Origin: Streptomyces smaragdinus
GTDB lineage: Bacteria > Actinomycetota > Actinomycetes > Streptomycetales > Streptomycetaceae
NCBI RefSeq assembly: GCF_009604385.1
Contig: NZ_WEGJ01000017.1
Coordinates: 59,729 to 123,728, forward strand
Direction of reading: 5' to 3'
Length of the DNA stretch: 64,000 nt
Shown here: positions 15,628-24,205 of the stretch, one piece after another
Layout: every line of letters starts with the position of its first letter
Numbering within the stretch: position 1 is the stretch's first letter
Notes under the pieces: model-generated
Told to the model about the DNA's origin: nothing
The model's database searches: none
What the model saw: the letters and a program-made list of their open reading frames with translations, nothing else
Program-made: the position numbers and the translations under genes

Positions 15628-18155
15628 TGCGAGTCCCGCTTTCGTGGCTGCGGGAGTACGTCGACCTGCCGGCCGCCGTCACCGGCCGCGACGTCCAGGC
15701 CAAGCTCATCTCGGCCGGTCTCGAGGTCGAGACCGTCGAGCGCCTCGGGTCCGGCCTCAAGGGCCCCCTCGTCGTCGGCAAGGTCCTCGCGATCGAGGAG
15801 CTGACGGAGTTCAAGAAGCCGATCCGCTGGTGCCAGGTCGACGTCGGCGACGCCAACGGCACGGGTGAGCCGCAGAACCTGATCTGCGGCGCCCGTAACT
15901 TCGCCGTCGGCGACAAGGTCGTCGTGGTGCTCCCGGGCGCCGTGCTCCCCGGCGACTTCGCGATCGCCGCGCGCAAGACGTACGGCAAGGTCTCCGAGGG
16001 CATGATCTGCTCCGCCCGCGAGCTGGGCATGGGCGACGACCACGACGGCATCATCGTGCTCCCGCCGGAGTACGAGCCCGGCACCGACGCGATCGAGCTG
16101 CTGGAGCTGGTCGACGAGGTCCTCGACATCGCCGTCACCGCCGACCGCGGCTACTGCCTGTCGCTGCGCGGCGTCGCCCGCGAGACCGCCATCGCCTACG
16201 GCCTGCCGCTGCGCGACCCGGCGCTCCTCGACGTGCCCGGGCCCAACGACCAGGGCCACCCGGTGGAGATCTCCGACTACACCGGCTGCGACCGCTTCAC
16301 CGCCCGCACCGTGACCGGCGTGGACCCCGAGGCGCGCTCGCCGCTGTGGCTGCAGCGCCGGCTGCAGAAGGCCGGGATGCGGCCGATCTCGCTGGCCGTG
16401 GACATCGCGAACTACGTGATGCTGGAGATCGGCCAGCCGCTGCACACCTACGACCGCACGCTGATCAACGGTGCGATCGGGGTCCGCCGGGCGACCGCCG
16501 GCGAGAAGCTGACGACGCTGGACGACGTCGAGCGCACCCTGGACGCCGAGGACCTGCTGATCACCGACGACAACGGGCCGATCGGCCTGGCCGGGGTGAT
16601 GGGCGGCGAGGGCACCGAGATCGCCGACGCCGCCGAGCCGGCGCCGCTGCTCGGCGAGGCGCAGGGCACCACCGAGATCGTGATCGAGGCCGCGCACTTC
16701 GACCCGGTGACGATCGCCCGTACCGCCCGGCGGCACAAGCTGTCCTCCGAGGCGTCCAAGCGCTTCGAGCGCGGCGTCGACCCGCAGGCCGGCCCGGCGG
16801 CGGCGCAGCGCGCCGTCGACCTGCTGGTGCTGCTCGCCGGCGGGACCGCCGACCCGGGCGTCACCGAGGTCACCGGACCGGCCGCGCCGCGCACCGTGAT
16901 GATGCGCGCCGACCACCCCGACCGCGTCGCGGGCGTCGCCTACGGCCGCGAGACGGTCGTACGGCGGCTGCAGGAGATCGGCTGCGACGTGTACGGGGCG
17001 GACGAGCTCACGGTCAGCGTGCCGTCCTGGCGCCCGGACCTGTCCGCGCCGAACGACCTCGCCGAGGAGGTCATCCGGCTCGAGGGCTACGAGAACCTGC
17101 CCTCCACCCTGCCCAAGCCCCCCTCCGGCCGGGGTCTGACGCCCCGCCAGCGGCTGCACCGCCGGGCCGGCCGGGCGCTGGCCGGCGCCGGCTACACCGA
17201 GGCGCCCTGCTACCCGTTCACCAGCGTCCAGGCGCTGGACCAGCTGGGTCTGCCGGCGGACGACGCCCGGCGCTCGGTGGTCACGCTCGTCAACCCGCTC
17301 AGCGACGAGGAGCCGGCGCTGCGCACCACGCTGCTGCCGGGCCTGCTCGCCGCCCTGCGGCGCAACGAGAGCCGGGGCACGCACGACGTGGCCCTCTTCG
17401 AGACCGGCCTGGTCTTCCGCCCGGTGCCCGACGCCGCCCCGGTGGCCGTACGGCTGCCGGTGGACCGCCGGCCCACCGAGGAGGAGATCGCCGCCGTCGA
17501 GGCCGCGCTGCCCCGCCAGCCCCGCCGGGCCGCCGTGGTCCTCGCCGGGTCGCGGGAGCAGGCCGGCTGGTGGGGCAAGGGACGCCCCGCGACCTGGGCC
17601 GACTCGATCGAGGCGGCGCGGATCGTGGCCCGTGAGGCGGGCGTGGAGCTGACCGTCGAGGCCGACCGGCACGAGCCGTGGCACCCCGGTCGCTGCGCCG
17701 CGCTGTACGCCGAGGTGGACGGCCGCCGGCAGCTCGTCGGCCACGCCGGTGAGCTGCACCCGCGGGTCGTGAAGGCGATGAGCCTGCCGGAGCGGACCGC
17801 GGCCATGGAGATCAGCCTGGACCTGCTGGGCAAGGCGGGCTCGAGCCCGGTGGCCCCGGTGATCTCGAACTACCCGGTGGCCACGCAGGACGTCGCCCTG
17901 GTGGTCGACGCGTCCGTCCCCGCGGAGTCCGTCGAGGCGGCGCTGCGCTCGGGCGCGGGCGAGCTGCTGGAGTCGATCCGGCTGTTCGACGTCTACACCG
18001 GCGACCAGACCGGCGCCGGGAAGAAGTCCCTGGCGTACGCGCTGCGCTTCCGGGCCGCGGACCGGACGCTGACGGTCGACGAGGCCTCGGCCGCCCGTGA
18101 CGCGGCGGTCGCCGTCGCCGGCGAGCGGACCGGGGCGGTGCTGCGGGGCGCGTGA
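15627..18155 (+). CDS. pheT: Phenylalanyl-tRNA synthetase beta subunit
   Basis: An 842-residue protein, full length for the long bacterial form. Domains in order are an N-terminal segment, the EMAP/tRNA-binding OB fold (about 40-150; VVGKVLAIEEL, GEPQNLICGARN), the B3/B4 editing domain (about 210-390, with FDPVTIARTARRHKLSSEASKRFERGVD), B5, the catalytic-like core, and the ferredoxin-like anticodon-binding domain at about 745-842 (PVATQDVALVVD, LAYALRFRA). It supplies tRNA recognition and editing of Tyr-tRNA-Phe. It starts at the ATG overlapping the pheS stop, so subunit stoichiometry is set by coupling, and ends 15 bp before a strong bidirectional hairpin. Confidence 0.97.
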   Translation: MRVPLSWLREYVDLPAAVTGRDVQAKLISAGLEVETVERLGSGLKGPLVVGKVLAIEELTEFKKPIRWCQVDVGDANGTGEPQNLICGARNFAVGDKVVVVLPGAVLPGDFAIAARKTYGKVSEGMICSARELGMGDDHDGIIVLPPEYEPGTDAIELLELVDEVLDIAVTADRGYCLSLRGVARETAIAYGLPLRDPALLDVPGPNDQGHPVEISDYTGCDRFTARTVTGVDPEARSPLWLQRRLQKAGMRPISLAVDIANYVMLEIGQPLHTYDRTLINGAIGVRRATAGEKLTTLDDVERTLDAEDLLITDDNGPIGLAGVMGGEGTEIADAAEPAPLLGEAQGTTEIVIEAAHFDPVTIARTARRHKLSSEASKRFERGVDPQAGPAAAQRAVDLLVLLAGGTADPGVTEVTGPAAPRTVMMRADHPDRVAGVAYGRETVVRRLQEIGCDVYGADELTVSVPSWRPDLSAPNDLAEEVIRLEGYENLPSTLPKPPSGRGLTPRQRLHRRAGRALAGAGYTEAPCYPFTSVQALDQLGLPADDARRSVVTLVNPLSDEEPALRTTLLPGLLAALRRNESRGTHDVALFETGLVFRPVPDAAPVAVRLPVDRRPTEEEIAAVEAALPRQPRRAAVVLAGSREQAGWWGKGRPATWADSIEAARIVAREAGVELTVEADRHEPWHPGRCAALYAEVDGRRQLVGHAGELHPRVVKAMSLPERTAAMEISLDLLGKAGSSPVAPVISNYPVATQDVALVVDASVPAESVEAALRSGAGELLESIRLFDVYTGDQTGAGKKSLAYALRFRAADRTLTVDEASAARDAAVAVAGERTGAVLRGA

Positions 18156-18170
18156 CCTCGTACGACGCAG

Positions 18171-18200
18171 GAAGGGCCCCGCCGGTCGGCGGGGCCCTTC
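18171..18200. terminator. Bidirectional terminator between pheT and the DedA gene
   Basis: A 13-bp perfect stem (18171-18183 with 18188-18200) with a GGUC loop. It ends with GAAGG/CCTTC on its outer edges, so it can serve both convergent genes. Confidence 0.88.
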
Positions 18201-18218
18201 GTCGTGTCCGTACGGGAC

Positions 18219-18947
18219 TCAGCGCTTGGCGTGCCGGCCCCGGCCGCCCGCCTGGGCGGCGGGGTCGTCGGAGGCGGCTCCGGAGGCGGACGACTTCTTC
18301 CGCGAGCGGAGGTACTCGATGCCGATCGGCACCACCGAGAGCAGCACGATCAGGACGAGCATCGCCTCGATGTTCTTGTGCACGAACTCGATCTGGCCGA
18401 GGAAGTAGCCGAGCAGCGTGACACCCACGCCCCACAGCAGGCCGCCGATGAGGTTGTAGGTGAAGAAGATCCGGTAGTTCATCCGGCTCACGCCGGCGAT
18501 GATCGGCGTGAAGGTCCGGACGATCGGCACGAACCGGGCCAGCACGATCGACTTCGGGCCGTGCTTCTCGAAGAACTCGTGCGCCTTCTCGACGTTCTCC
18601 TGCTTGAACAGCTTCGAGTCCGGCCGGTTGAACAGGGACGGGCCCACCTTGCGCCCGAAGAGGAAGCCCACCTGGTCCCCGGCCACCGCGGCCAGCCACA
18701 CCAGCAGGCACACCAGCGCCAGCGGGGTGTGCAGATACTCGCCGTCCGCGACCAGCAGACCCGTGGTGAACAGCAGGGAGTCGCCCGGCAGGAAGAACCC
18801 GATCAACAGCCCCGACTCGGCGAAGACGATCACCAGGATGCCGATCAGACCGAAGGTCTGGATCAGATAGTCGGGGTCCATCCAACTGGGACCGAGGGCG
18901 AGTGTCGTCACGGGATCGAAGCTCCTGTTGATCATCGGAACAGCCAC
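18219..18947 (-). CDS. DedA-family membrane protein
   Basis: A 242-residue polytopic protein with the DedA pattern: an early hydrophobic hairpin containing the conserved acidic residue and GD motif (VFAESGLLIGFFLPGDSLLF), GDQVGFLFGRKVG, KHGPKSIVLARFVPIVRTFTPIIAGVSRM, and two C-terminal helices. DedA proteins are linked to membrane energetics and polymyxin tolerance, and some members recycle undecaprenyl phosphate or flip phospholipids. The C-terminus (about 215-242) is a basic, Ser/Ala-rich cytoplasmic tail ending RGRHAKR. GTG 18947 was chosen with GGAG 8 nt upstream. It probably forms its own transcription unit. Confidence 0.9.
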   Translation of the reverse strand: MAVPMINRSFDPVTTLALGPSWMDPDYLIQTFGLIGILVIVFAESGLLIGFFLPGDSLLFTTGLLVADGEYLHTPLALVCLLVWLAAVAGDQVGFLFGRKVGPSLFNRPDSKLFKQENVEKAHEFFEKHGPKSIVLARFVPIVRTFTPIIAGVSRMNYRIFFTYNLIGGLLWGVGVTLLGYFLGQIEFVHKNIEAMLVLIVLLSVVPIGIEYLRSRKKSSASGAASDDPAAQAGGRGRHAKR

Positions 18948-19067
18948 GGATACCGCTCCAAGCTACAGGGCGCCGGGACCGGGGAGCGCACGGGCCGAAC
19001 GGCCTCTCCCGCCGGTGAGGACGCTCGGGACCCGCGTGACGTTCCCGTGCGGGCGTACGAGTATGCC

Positions 19068-19928
19068 TCAGGCGTACGTGTAGAAGCCCGCGCCGCTCTT
19101 GCGGCCCAGCCGGCCCGCGTCGACCATCCGCTGGAGCAGCGGGGGAGCGGCGTACAGCGGCTCCCGGTACTCGGTGTACATCGAGTCCGCGATCGAGACG
19201 ATCGTGTCCAGCCCGATCAGGTCCGACAGCCGCAGCGGGCCCATGGGGTGCGCGCAGCCCATCTCCATGCCGTTGTCGATGTCCTCCCGCGTAGCCAGAC
19301 CCGACTCGAACATGCGGACGGCCGAGAGCAGGTACGGGACCAGCAGCGCGTTGACGATGAAGCCGGAGCGGTCCTGGGCGCGGATCGCGTGCTTGCCGAG
19401 CACCTTCCCGGCCAGCGTCTCGGCCCGCTTGATCGTCTCGTCGCTCGTGGTCAGCGCGGGGATGAGCTCGACCAGCTTCTGCACCGGGGCCGGGTTGAAG
19501 AAGTGGATGCCGATCACATGGTCGGGGCGGGAGGTCGCCACCGCCAGCTTCACCAGCGGGATGGAGGAGGTGTTCGACGCGAAGATCGCGTCGGGGCGGG
19601 TCACGACCTGGTCCAGGACCTGGAAGATCTCCGTCTTGACCTGCTCGTTCTCCACCACGGCCTCGATCACCAGATCGCGGTCGGCGAACTGGCCGAGATC
19701 GGTGGTGAAGGTCAGCCGGGCGAGCGTCTCGTCCCGCTCCGCCTCGCTGATCTTGCCGCGCTCGGCGGCCTTGCCCAGGGAGTTGTGCAGCCGGGTACGG
19801 CCCAGTTCCAGCGCCTCGCCGGTGATCTCGGCGACCTTCACGTCCAGACCGGCGCGGGCACAGACCTCGGCGATCCCCGCACCCATCTGTCCTGCGCCGA
19901 TCACTCCGACGCGCTGGATGTCGTTCAC
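19068..19928 (-). CDS. 3-hydroxybutyryl-CoA dehydrogenase (3-hydroxyacyl-CoA dehydrogenase family)
   Basis: The 286-residue enzyme has the Rossmann motif VGVIGAGQMGAGIA (residues 7-20), the family segment IEAVVENEQVKTEIF, the catalytic histidine-glutamate region GIHFFNPAPVQKLVELI, and the C-terminal domain DRSGFIVNALLVPYL and GCAHPMGPLRLSDLIGLD. The length and all motifs fit bacterial Hbd/PaaH-type enzymes that interconvert 3-hydroxybutyryl-CoA and acetoacetyl-CoA with NAD(P). GTG 19928 (MNDIQRVG) fits homologues; a longer in-frame start exists but would add a non-conserved Arg/Pro-rich stretch. It stands alone, divergent from the GHL10 gene. Confidence 0.92.
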   Translation of the reverse strand: MNDIQRVGVIGAGQMGAGIAEVCARAGLDVKVAEITGEALELGRTRLHNSLGKAAERGKISEAERDETLARLTFTTDLGQFADRDLVIEAVVENEQVKTEIFQVLDQVVTRPDAIFASNTSSIPLVKLAVATSRPDHVIGIHFFNPAPVQKLVELIPALTTSDETIKRAETLAGKVLGKHAIRAQDRSGFIVNALLVPYLLSAVRMFESGLATREDIDNGMEMGCAHPMGPLRLSDLIGLDTIVSIADSMYTEYREPLYAAPPLLQRMVDAGRLGRKSGAGFYTYA

Positions 19929-20056
19929 GGCGTACGGCCTTTCCCTGGGGTTCGTGTACGGCCCGACGTTACCCGAGGCCACCGGGCGGGAACCGGGCAG
20001 GGCCGGACGCCGCCGGAGATTCCGCGGCGTAGACCAATGAATCACCGTGCGGATCC

Positions 20057-20086
20057 TTGTAGCGGCCCGGCCGTTCCCGTAAGGAT
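20057..20086 (+). promoter_or_regulatory. Possible promoter of the Tat-exported GHL10 gene
   Basis: TTGTAG (20057-20062) and AAGGAT (20081-20086) are separated by 18 bp. The start of transcription would fall near 20093, so the DasR-like operator just downstream would lie at about +10 to +25, a good place for repression. Confidence 0.4.
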
Positions 20087-20101
20087 GATCACGAACTCCG
20101 A

Positions 20102-20117
20102 AGTGGTTCAGACCACT
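20102..20117. promoter_or_regulatory. DasR-responsive element (dre)-like operator
   Basis: AGTGGTTCAGACCACT matches the dre consensus (AGTGGTCTAGACCACT) at 14 of 16 positions; both 6-bp arms are perfect and only the 4-bp centre differs. The palindrome extends two bases further on each side (20098-20121, 10-bp arms). DasR is the GntR-family N-acetylglucosamine regulator of Streptomyces. The site lies 75 bp upstream of the GHL10 ATG, so that gene is the likely target. Another GntR/HutC regulator with a similar site is possible. Confidence 0.65.
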
Positions 20118-20192
20118 TCGGGGCGCGTCCGTGTGCCGTGACCCGGCCGTACGGGCGCGGACAGCGGATCACCGACGAGTCGGAGGAATCTG

Positions 20193-21476
20193 ATGGGGAG
20201 CAGCAACCCCGGACACGAGCCGAAGCTGAGCCGCCGCCGGTTCGGCGCGGCGGCGCTCGGCGCGCTGGGTGCGATGGCGCTGGGCACGGGCGGCGCCGTG
20301 GCGTCGCCCGCGGCAGGGCGGCCGGACTTCCTGGGCCGGCGGCCGCGGGAGCAGATGCGGGGGACGTGGATCTCCACCGTGGCGAACATAGACTGGCCGA
20401 TGGCCCAGGGGCTGTCCGCCGGGGAGCAGAAGGCGGGTCTGCTGGCGCGGCTGGACGAGGCGGTGGCCCGGCGGCTGAACACGGTGGTCTTCCAGGTCCG
20501 CCCGACCGCCGACGCGATGTTCCCCTCCCCGTACGAGCCCTGGTCGGAGTTCCTGACCGGGGTCCAGGGGCAGGACCCGGGCTGGGATCCGCTGGGCTTC
20601 GCGGTGCGTGAGGCGCACAAGCGGGATCTGCAGCTGCACGCGTGGTTCAACCCGTTCCGGGTGCGCAACGACACGAAGGCGGAGCTGCTGGTCGCCGACC
20701 ACCCGGCGAACGTGCACCCCGAGTGGGTCGTCCCGTACGGCGGGAAGCTCTACTACAACCCGGGCATTCCCGAGGTCCGGGCGTTCATCCGGGACTGCAT
20801 CATGTACGCGGTGCGGAACTACGACATCGACGCCGTGCACTTCGACGACTACTTCTATCCGTATCCGGTCGCGGGCCAGGAGTTCGACGACGACGCGCAG
20901 TACGCGGAGTACGGCGGGGCGTACGCGTCGCGGGCCGACTGGCGGCGGAGCAACACCGACGAGCTGATGAGCGGGCTGAGCCGGGAGATCAAGGCCGCCA
21001 AGCCCCGGGTGCAGTTCGGCGTCAGCCCGTTCGGGGTGTGGCGCAACAAGGCCACCGACCCGGAGCTCGGCTCCGACACCACCGCCGGCGCGGAGACGTA
21101 CGACAGCCTCTTCGCCGACACCCGCAAGTGGGTGAAGGAGGAGTGGCTCGACTACATCTGTCCGCAGGTGTACTGGAACATCGGCTTCGCCGCGGCCGAC
21201 TACGCGAAGCTCGTGCCGTGGTGGAACGACGTGGTGGCCGGCACGAACGTCGACCTCTACATCGGTGAGGCGCTGTACAAGGTGGGCGCAGCCGGCCAGC
21301 CCGAGGCCTGGTTCGACCCGGCCGAGCTGTCCCGGCACCTCGCGTTCTGCGCGGACTACCCGCAGGTCAAGGGGAACATCTACTTCTCCGCGAAGCTGCT
21401 CCCGCAGGACCCGCTGGGCGCCGTGAGCCGGCTGGTGGCCGACCACTACGGCCGCCCGGCCCGCGCGCCGCGTTAG
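20193..21476 (+). CDS. Tat-exported GHL10 (DUF187) glycoside hydrolase-like protein
   Basis: This 427-residue protein begins with a twin-arginine signal (SRRRFG at about 13-18, then a hydrophobic Ala/Gly segment ending near GGAVASPA). The mature part is a GHL10 barrel: MRGTWISTVANIDWP, VVFQVRPTADAMFPS, LHAWFNPFRV, LYYNPGIPEVRAFI, IDAVHFDDYFYP and LDYICPQVYWNIG. GHL10 proteins are TIM barrels related to GH10/GH13-like clans; one E. coli member, DigH (YddW), cuts denuded peptidoglycan glycan strands, so a cell-wall substrate is plausible. Acidic residues in HFDDYFYP are the best catalytic candidates. The dre-like site upstream fits amino-sugar control. GAGGAAT precedes the ATG. It abuts the DUF1918 gene. 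Confidence 0.85.
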   Translation: MGSSNPGHEPKLSRRRFGAAALGALGAMALGTGGAVASPAAGRPDFLGRRPREQMRGTWISTVANIDWPMAQGLSAGEQKAGLLARLDEAVARRLNTVVFQVRPTADAMFPSPYEPWSEFLTGVQGQDPGWDPLGFAVREAHKRDLQLHAWFNPFRVRNDTKAELLVADHPANVHPEWVVPYGGKLYYNPGIPEVRAFIRDCIMYAVRNYDIDAVHFDDYFYPYPVAGQEFDDDAQYAEYGGAYASRADWRRSNTDELMSGLSREIKAAKPRVQFGVSPFGVWRNKATDPELGSDTTAGAETYDSLFADTRKWVKEEWLDYICPQVYWNIGFAAADYAKLVPWWNDVVAGTNVDLYIGEALYKVGAAGQPEAWFDPAELSRHLAFCADYPQVKGNIYFSAKLLPQDPLGAVSRLVADHYGRPARAPR

Positions 21477-21686
21477 TCAGCGCCGCCCGGACCCCGTGCC
21501 ACCGGCCTCGTGCTGGACCACGGTGTCCGGGCCCGGGGCCAGCACGCACTCCTGACCGTCCTCGTACGTCACCCGGTACGGGGGCCTGCCCTCCGTACCC
21601 AGCACCTCGGTGATCTTTCCGACCCGGTCGTGGTCTCCGACGGTCCTGCCGTGGGTCACCAGCCTGTCGCCCTTTTCGGCTCGCAC
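21477..21686 (-). CDS. DUF1918 family small protein
   Basis: A 69-residue protein with the DUF1918 core: RAEKGDRLVTHGRTVGDHDRVGKITEVLG followed by PPYRVTYEDGQE. This is a small beta-barrel-like fold of unknown function, common and often multicopy in actinobacteria. GTG 21686 is preceded by GGGAGGT at the right distance; longer readings add no conserved sequence. It converges end to end with the GHL10 gene, with no spacer and no hairpin between them. Confidence 0.85.
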   Translation of the reverse strand: MRAEKGDRLVTHGRTVGDHDRVGKITEVLGTEGRPPYRVTYEDGQECVLAPGPDTVVQHEAGGTGSGRR

Positions 21687-21752
21687 GATGTCGACCTCCC
21701 GTCCGTCCTGTCTCGTTCGCCAGTCTATTTCGGTACGCGCCACTTGGCCCCT

Positions 21753-22682
21753 TCAACGAGCCGCCCGCTGGGTCACCGCGATGCACACCAGCACGGCCAC
21801 CGCCGTCGGCAGCGCGGCGGGGGCCAGGTGCTCGCCCAGGAGGGACACCGACCACACCAGCGTCAGCAGCGGCTGGGCGAGCTGCAGCTGGCTGGCCCGG
21901 GCCACCCCGATGGCCGCCATCCCCCGGTACCAGACGAACAGCCCGGCGAACTGCGACGCCAGCGCGATCCACAGCAGCCCGGCCACGGAGTGCGCCGTCG
22001 GCCGGGCCGGCTCCGCCCCCAGCGCGATCAGCGCTCCCGGCAGCGACAGCGGGAGGCAGGCCACCAGGGCCCAGGCGATGACCTGCCAGCCCGGCATCGT
22101 ACGGGCGAGGCGTCCGCCCTCCGTGTAGCCGGCGGCGCAGGCCAGCAGCGCGCCGAGCAGATACAGGTCCGCGGTGTCCGGGGCGCCCCCGCTCTGGCTG
22201 ACAGTGAAGGCGCCGACGACCGCGGCGCCCGCCACCGCGGCCGGCCAGAACGTCCGCGGGGGCCGGGCGCCCCGGTGCAGGGCGGCGGCGAGGGCGGCCG
22301 TGGTCAGCGGGAGGAGCCCCGTGACGACGGCGGCGTGCGAGGTGCTGGAGGTGCGCAGGGCGAGCGTCGTGAGCAGCGGGAAGCCGATGACGACGCCGAG
22401 CGCCACCACCGCGAGCCCCGGCAGGTCGGCCCGGCGGGGGAGCGGCACGCGCAGCGCCAGCAGGGCGCCGCCGGCGACCACGGACGCGAGGACGAGGCGC
22501 AGGGTCACCGTCGACCAGGGGCCGAACCCCTCCAGGGCCCAGGCGGTGCCGGGGAAGGTCAGCGAGAAGGTGAGGACGCCGGTCGCGGCGAGGACGGTGC
22601 CGCCGAGGGGGGTGGCCCGGCGGGGCGTGGGGGCGCCGACCGTTATCGGCTCGGGGACGGTAGCGCTATTGTCTGCTCTCAT
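21753..22682 (-). CDS. EamA-family (drug/metabolite) transporter
   Basis: A 309-residue integral membrane protein with about ten hydrophobic segments arranged as two EamA repeats; the GTAWALEGFGPWSTVTLRLVLA and SQFAGLFVWYRGMAAIGVARASQLQLAQPLLT stretches are typical. DMT transporters export amino acids, metabolites or drugs. The ATG (22680-22682) overlaps the ATG of the facing MocR-type gene by two bases, so the transcripts must be leaderless or nearly so. This layout suggests that the MocR protein controls the transporter in response to a PLP-reactive ligand. Substrate unknown. Confidence 0.87.
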   Translation of the reverse strand: MRADNSATVPEPITVGAPTPRRATPLGGTVLAATGVLTFSLTFPGTAWALEGFGPWSTVTLRLVLASVVAGGALLALRVPLPRRADLPGLAVVALGVVIGFPLLTTLALRTSSTSHAAVVTGLLPLTTAALAAALHRGARPPRTFWPAAVAGAAVVGAFTVSQSGGAPDTADLYLLGALLACAAGYTEGGRLARTMPGWQVIAWALVACLPLSLPGALIALGAEPARPTAHSVAGLLWIALASQFAGLFVWYRGMAAIGVARASQLQLAQPLLTLVWSVSLLGEHLAPAALPTAVAVLVCIAVTQRAAR

Positions 22683-22693
22683 GAATGACAGTA
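22667..22693. promoter_or_regulatory. Overlapping divergent leaderless promoters
   Basis: TATTGT (22667-22672) lies 8 nt before the plus-strand ATG at 22681. TACTGT on the minus strand (22693-22688) lies 5 nt before the minus-strand ATG. Each -10 thus lies inside or next to the other gene's first codons, and neither ATG has a ribosome-binding site. Confidence 0.5.
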
Positions 22694-24111
22694 GCAGTAC
22701 GGCGAATCTCGTACGTCTCCTGCGGGACGAGCTGAAGCGCTACTCCCCGGGTGAGAAGCTGCCGTCCAGCCGCAGCCTCGTCGAGCGCTACCGGGTGAGC
22801 CCCGTGACCGTCTCCGGCGCCCTGCGCAGGCTCGCCGCCGAGGGCCTGGTGACGACCCGCCCCGGCGCCGGCGCCTTCCGCGCGGAGACCCGCCCCCACG
22901 GGACCCCGGCCGGTGACACCTCCTGGCAGGAGATCGCCCTCAGCGCCGACCCCGCCGCCGACGCCGTCCCCCGCTCCGTGGACGCCGCCGACATCCTCGT
23001 CACCCTCGCGGCCCCGCCGCCGGGGGTGATCGAGCTCAACGGCGGCTACCTCCACCCCGCACTCCAGCCGGAGCGTGCCCTCGCCGCCGCCCTGGCCCGC
23101 GCCGGCCGCCGGCCCGGGGCGTGGGAGCGGCCCCCGGTGGAGGGGCTGGCGGAGCTGCGGGCGTGGTTCGCGCGGGAGATCGGCGGCGTCGCCCCGGACC
23201 GGGTGCTGGTCACCGGGGGCGGCCAGCCGGCGCTCACGGGCGCCCTGCGGGCCCTGGCCGCGCCGGGGGCGCCGGTGCTGGTGGAGTCCCCGACGTACCC
23301 GGGGATGCTGGCCGCCGCCCGGGCGTTCGGGCTGCGGCCGGTGCCCGTGCCGGTGGACGCCGAGGGGGTGCGTACGGATCTCCTCGCGGAGGCGTTCCGG
23401 GCCACCGGGGCCCGGGTGTTCGTCTGCCAGCCGCTGTTCCAGAACCCCACCACCGCCGTGCTGGGCGCCGGGCGGCGGCGCGAGGTGGTGCGTATCGCCC
23501 GCGAGGCGGGGGCGTTCGTGGTGGAGGACGACTTCGCCCGGCGGATCGCCCACGAGGACGCCGGCGAGCTGCCGCCGACGCTGGTCTCCGGTGATCCCGA
23601 CGGGGTGGTCGTGCACGTCACGTCCCTGACGAAGGCCACCTCGCCCAGCCTGCGGGTGGGCGCGATCGCCGCCCGGGGGCCGGTGCTGGACCGGCTGCGG
23701 GCCATCCAGATCGTCGACAGTTTCTTCGTCCCCCGCCCGCTGCAGGAGGCCGCTCTCGAGCTCGTCGGCTCCCCCGCGTGGCCCCGCCATCTGCGCACCG
23801 TGGCGGCGGCGCTGCGCACCCGGCGCGAGGCGCTGCTGGGCGCCCTGGCCGGCGCGCTGCCGGAGCTTCCCGTACCGGAGGCGGCGCCGGGCGGCTTCCA
23901 CGTCTGGCAGCGGCTGCCGGACGGCACCGACGAGCGGGCGCTGGCCGCCGCGGCGCTGCGCGCGGGCGTGGCCGTCGCCCCCGGCCGGCACTACTACCCG
24001 GCGGAGCCGCCCGCCCCGCGGTTGCGGCTGAGTTTCGTCTCGCCCGCGGACACCGGGGAGATCACGGAGGGGGTGCGCAGACTCCGTACCGCTTTGGACA
24101 GTCTTGTCTGA
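22681..24111 (+). CDS. MocR-type regulator (GntR winged helix fused to aminotransferase)
   Basis: The 476-residue protein joins a GntR winged helix (about 8-68; GEKLPSSRSLVERYRVSPVTVSGALRRLAAEGLVTTRPGAG) to a fold-type I aminotransferase domain (about 115-476) with PLP lysine K318 in SLTKATSPSLRVG, D283/D284 in VVEDDFARR, N255 in FQNPTT and the C-terminal arginine in RLRLSFV. MocR proteins such as PdxR, GabR and TauR sense amino compounds through PLP and usually regulate a divergent neighbour. Here the partner is an EamA exporter whose start codon overlaps this one. A residual enzymatic activity cannot be excluded since the key residues are intact. The ligand is unknown. Confidence 0.88.
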   Translation: MNDSSSTANLVRLLRDELKRYSPGEKLPSSRSLVERYRVSPVTVSGALRRLAAEGLVTTRPGAGAFRAETRPHGTPAGDTSWQEIALSADPAADAVPRSVDAADILVTLAAPPPGVIELNGGYLHPALQPERALAAALARAGRRPGAWERPPVEGLAELRAWFAREIGGVAPDRVLVTGGGQPALTGALRALAAPGAPVLVESPTYPGMLAAARAFGLRPVPVPVDAEGVRTDLLAEAFRATGARVFVCQPLFQNPTTAVLGAGRRREVVRIAREAGAFVVEDDFARRIAHEDAGELPPTLVSGDPDGVVVHVTSLTKATSPSLRVGAIAARGPVLDRLRAIQIVDSFFVPRPLQEAALELVGSPAWPRHLRTVAAALRTRREALLGALAGALPELPVPEAAPGGFHVWQRLPDGTDERALAAAALRAGVAVAPGRHYYPAEPPAPRLRLSFVSPADTGEITEGVRRLRTALDSLV

Positions 24112-24193
24112 TGCGTGTGGGATCTTGACCGGATTTCTGCCGCCCCCGATCAACTATCCCTTGATTGATCTGGGCAATCGCCGGTCCCGCTCC

Positions 24194-24199
24194 TATGAT
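24194..24199 (+). promoter_or_regulatory. -10 element of a leaderless transcript
   Basis: TATGAT ends 6 nt before ATG 24206. With no Shine-Dalgarno sequence present, the transcript most likely starts at the ATG. The -35 region (about 24171-24176) is weak. Confidence 0.5.
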
Positions 24200-24205
24200 C
24201 CGGCC

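Noticed and set aside
15363..17759. Open frame of about 800 codons on the minus strand opposite pheT
   Set aside because: Produced by GC-rich third positions of pheS/pheT; sequence is low-complexity, no conserved domain, no ribosome-binding site.
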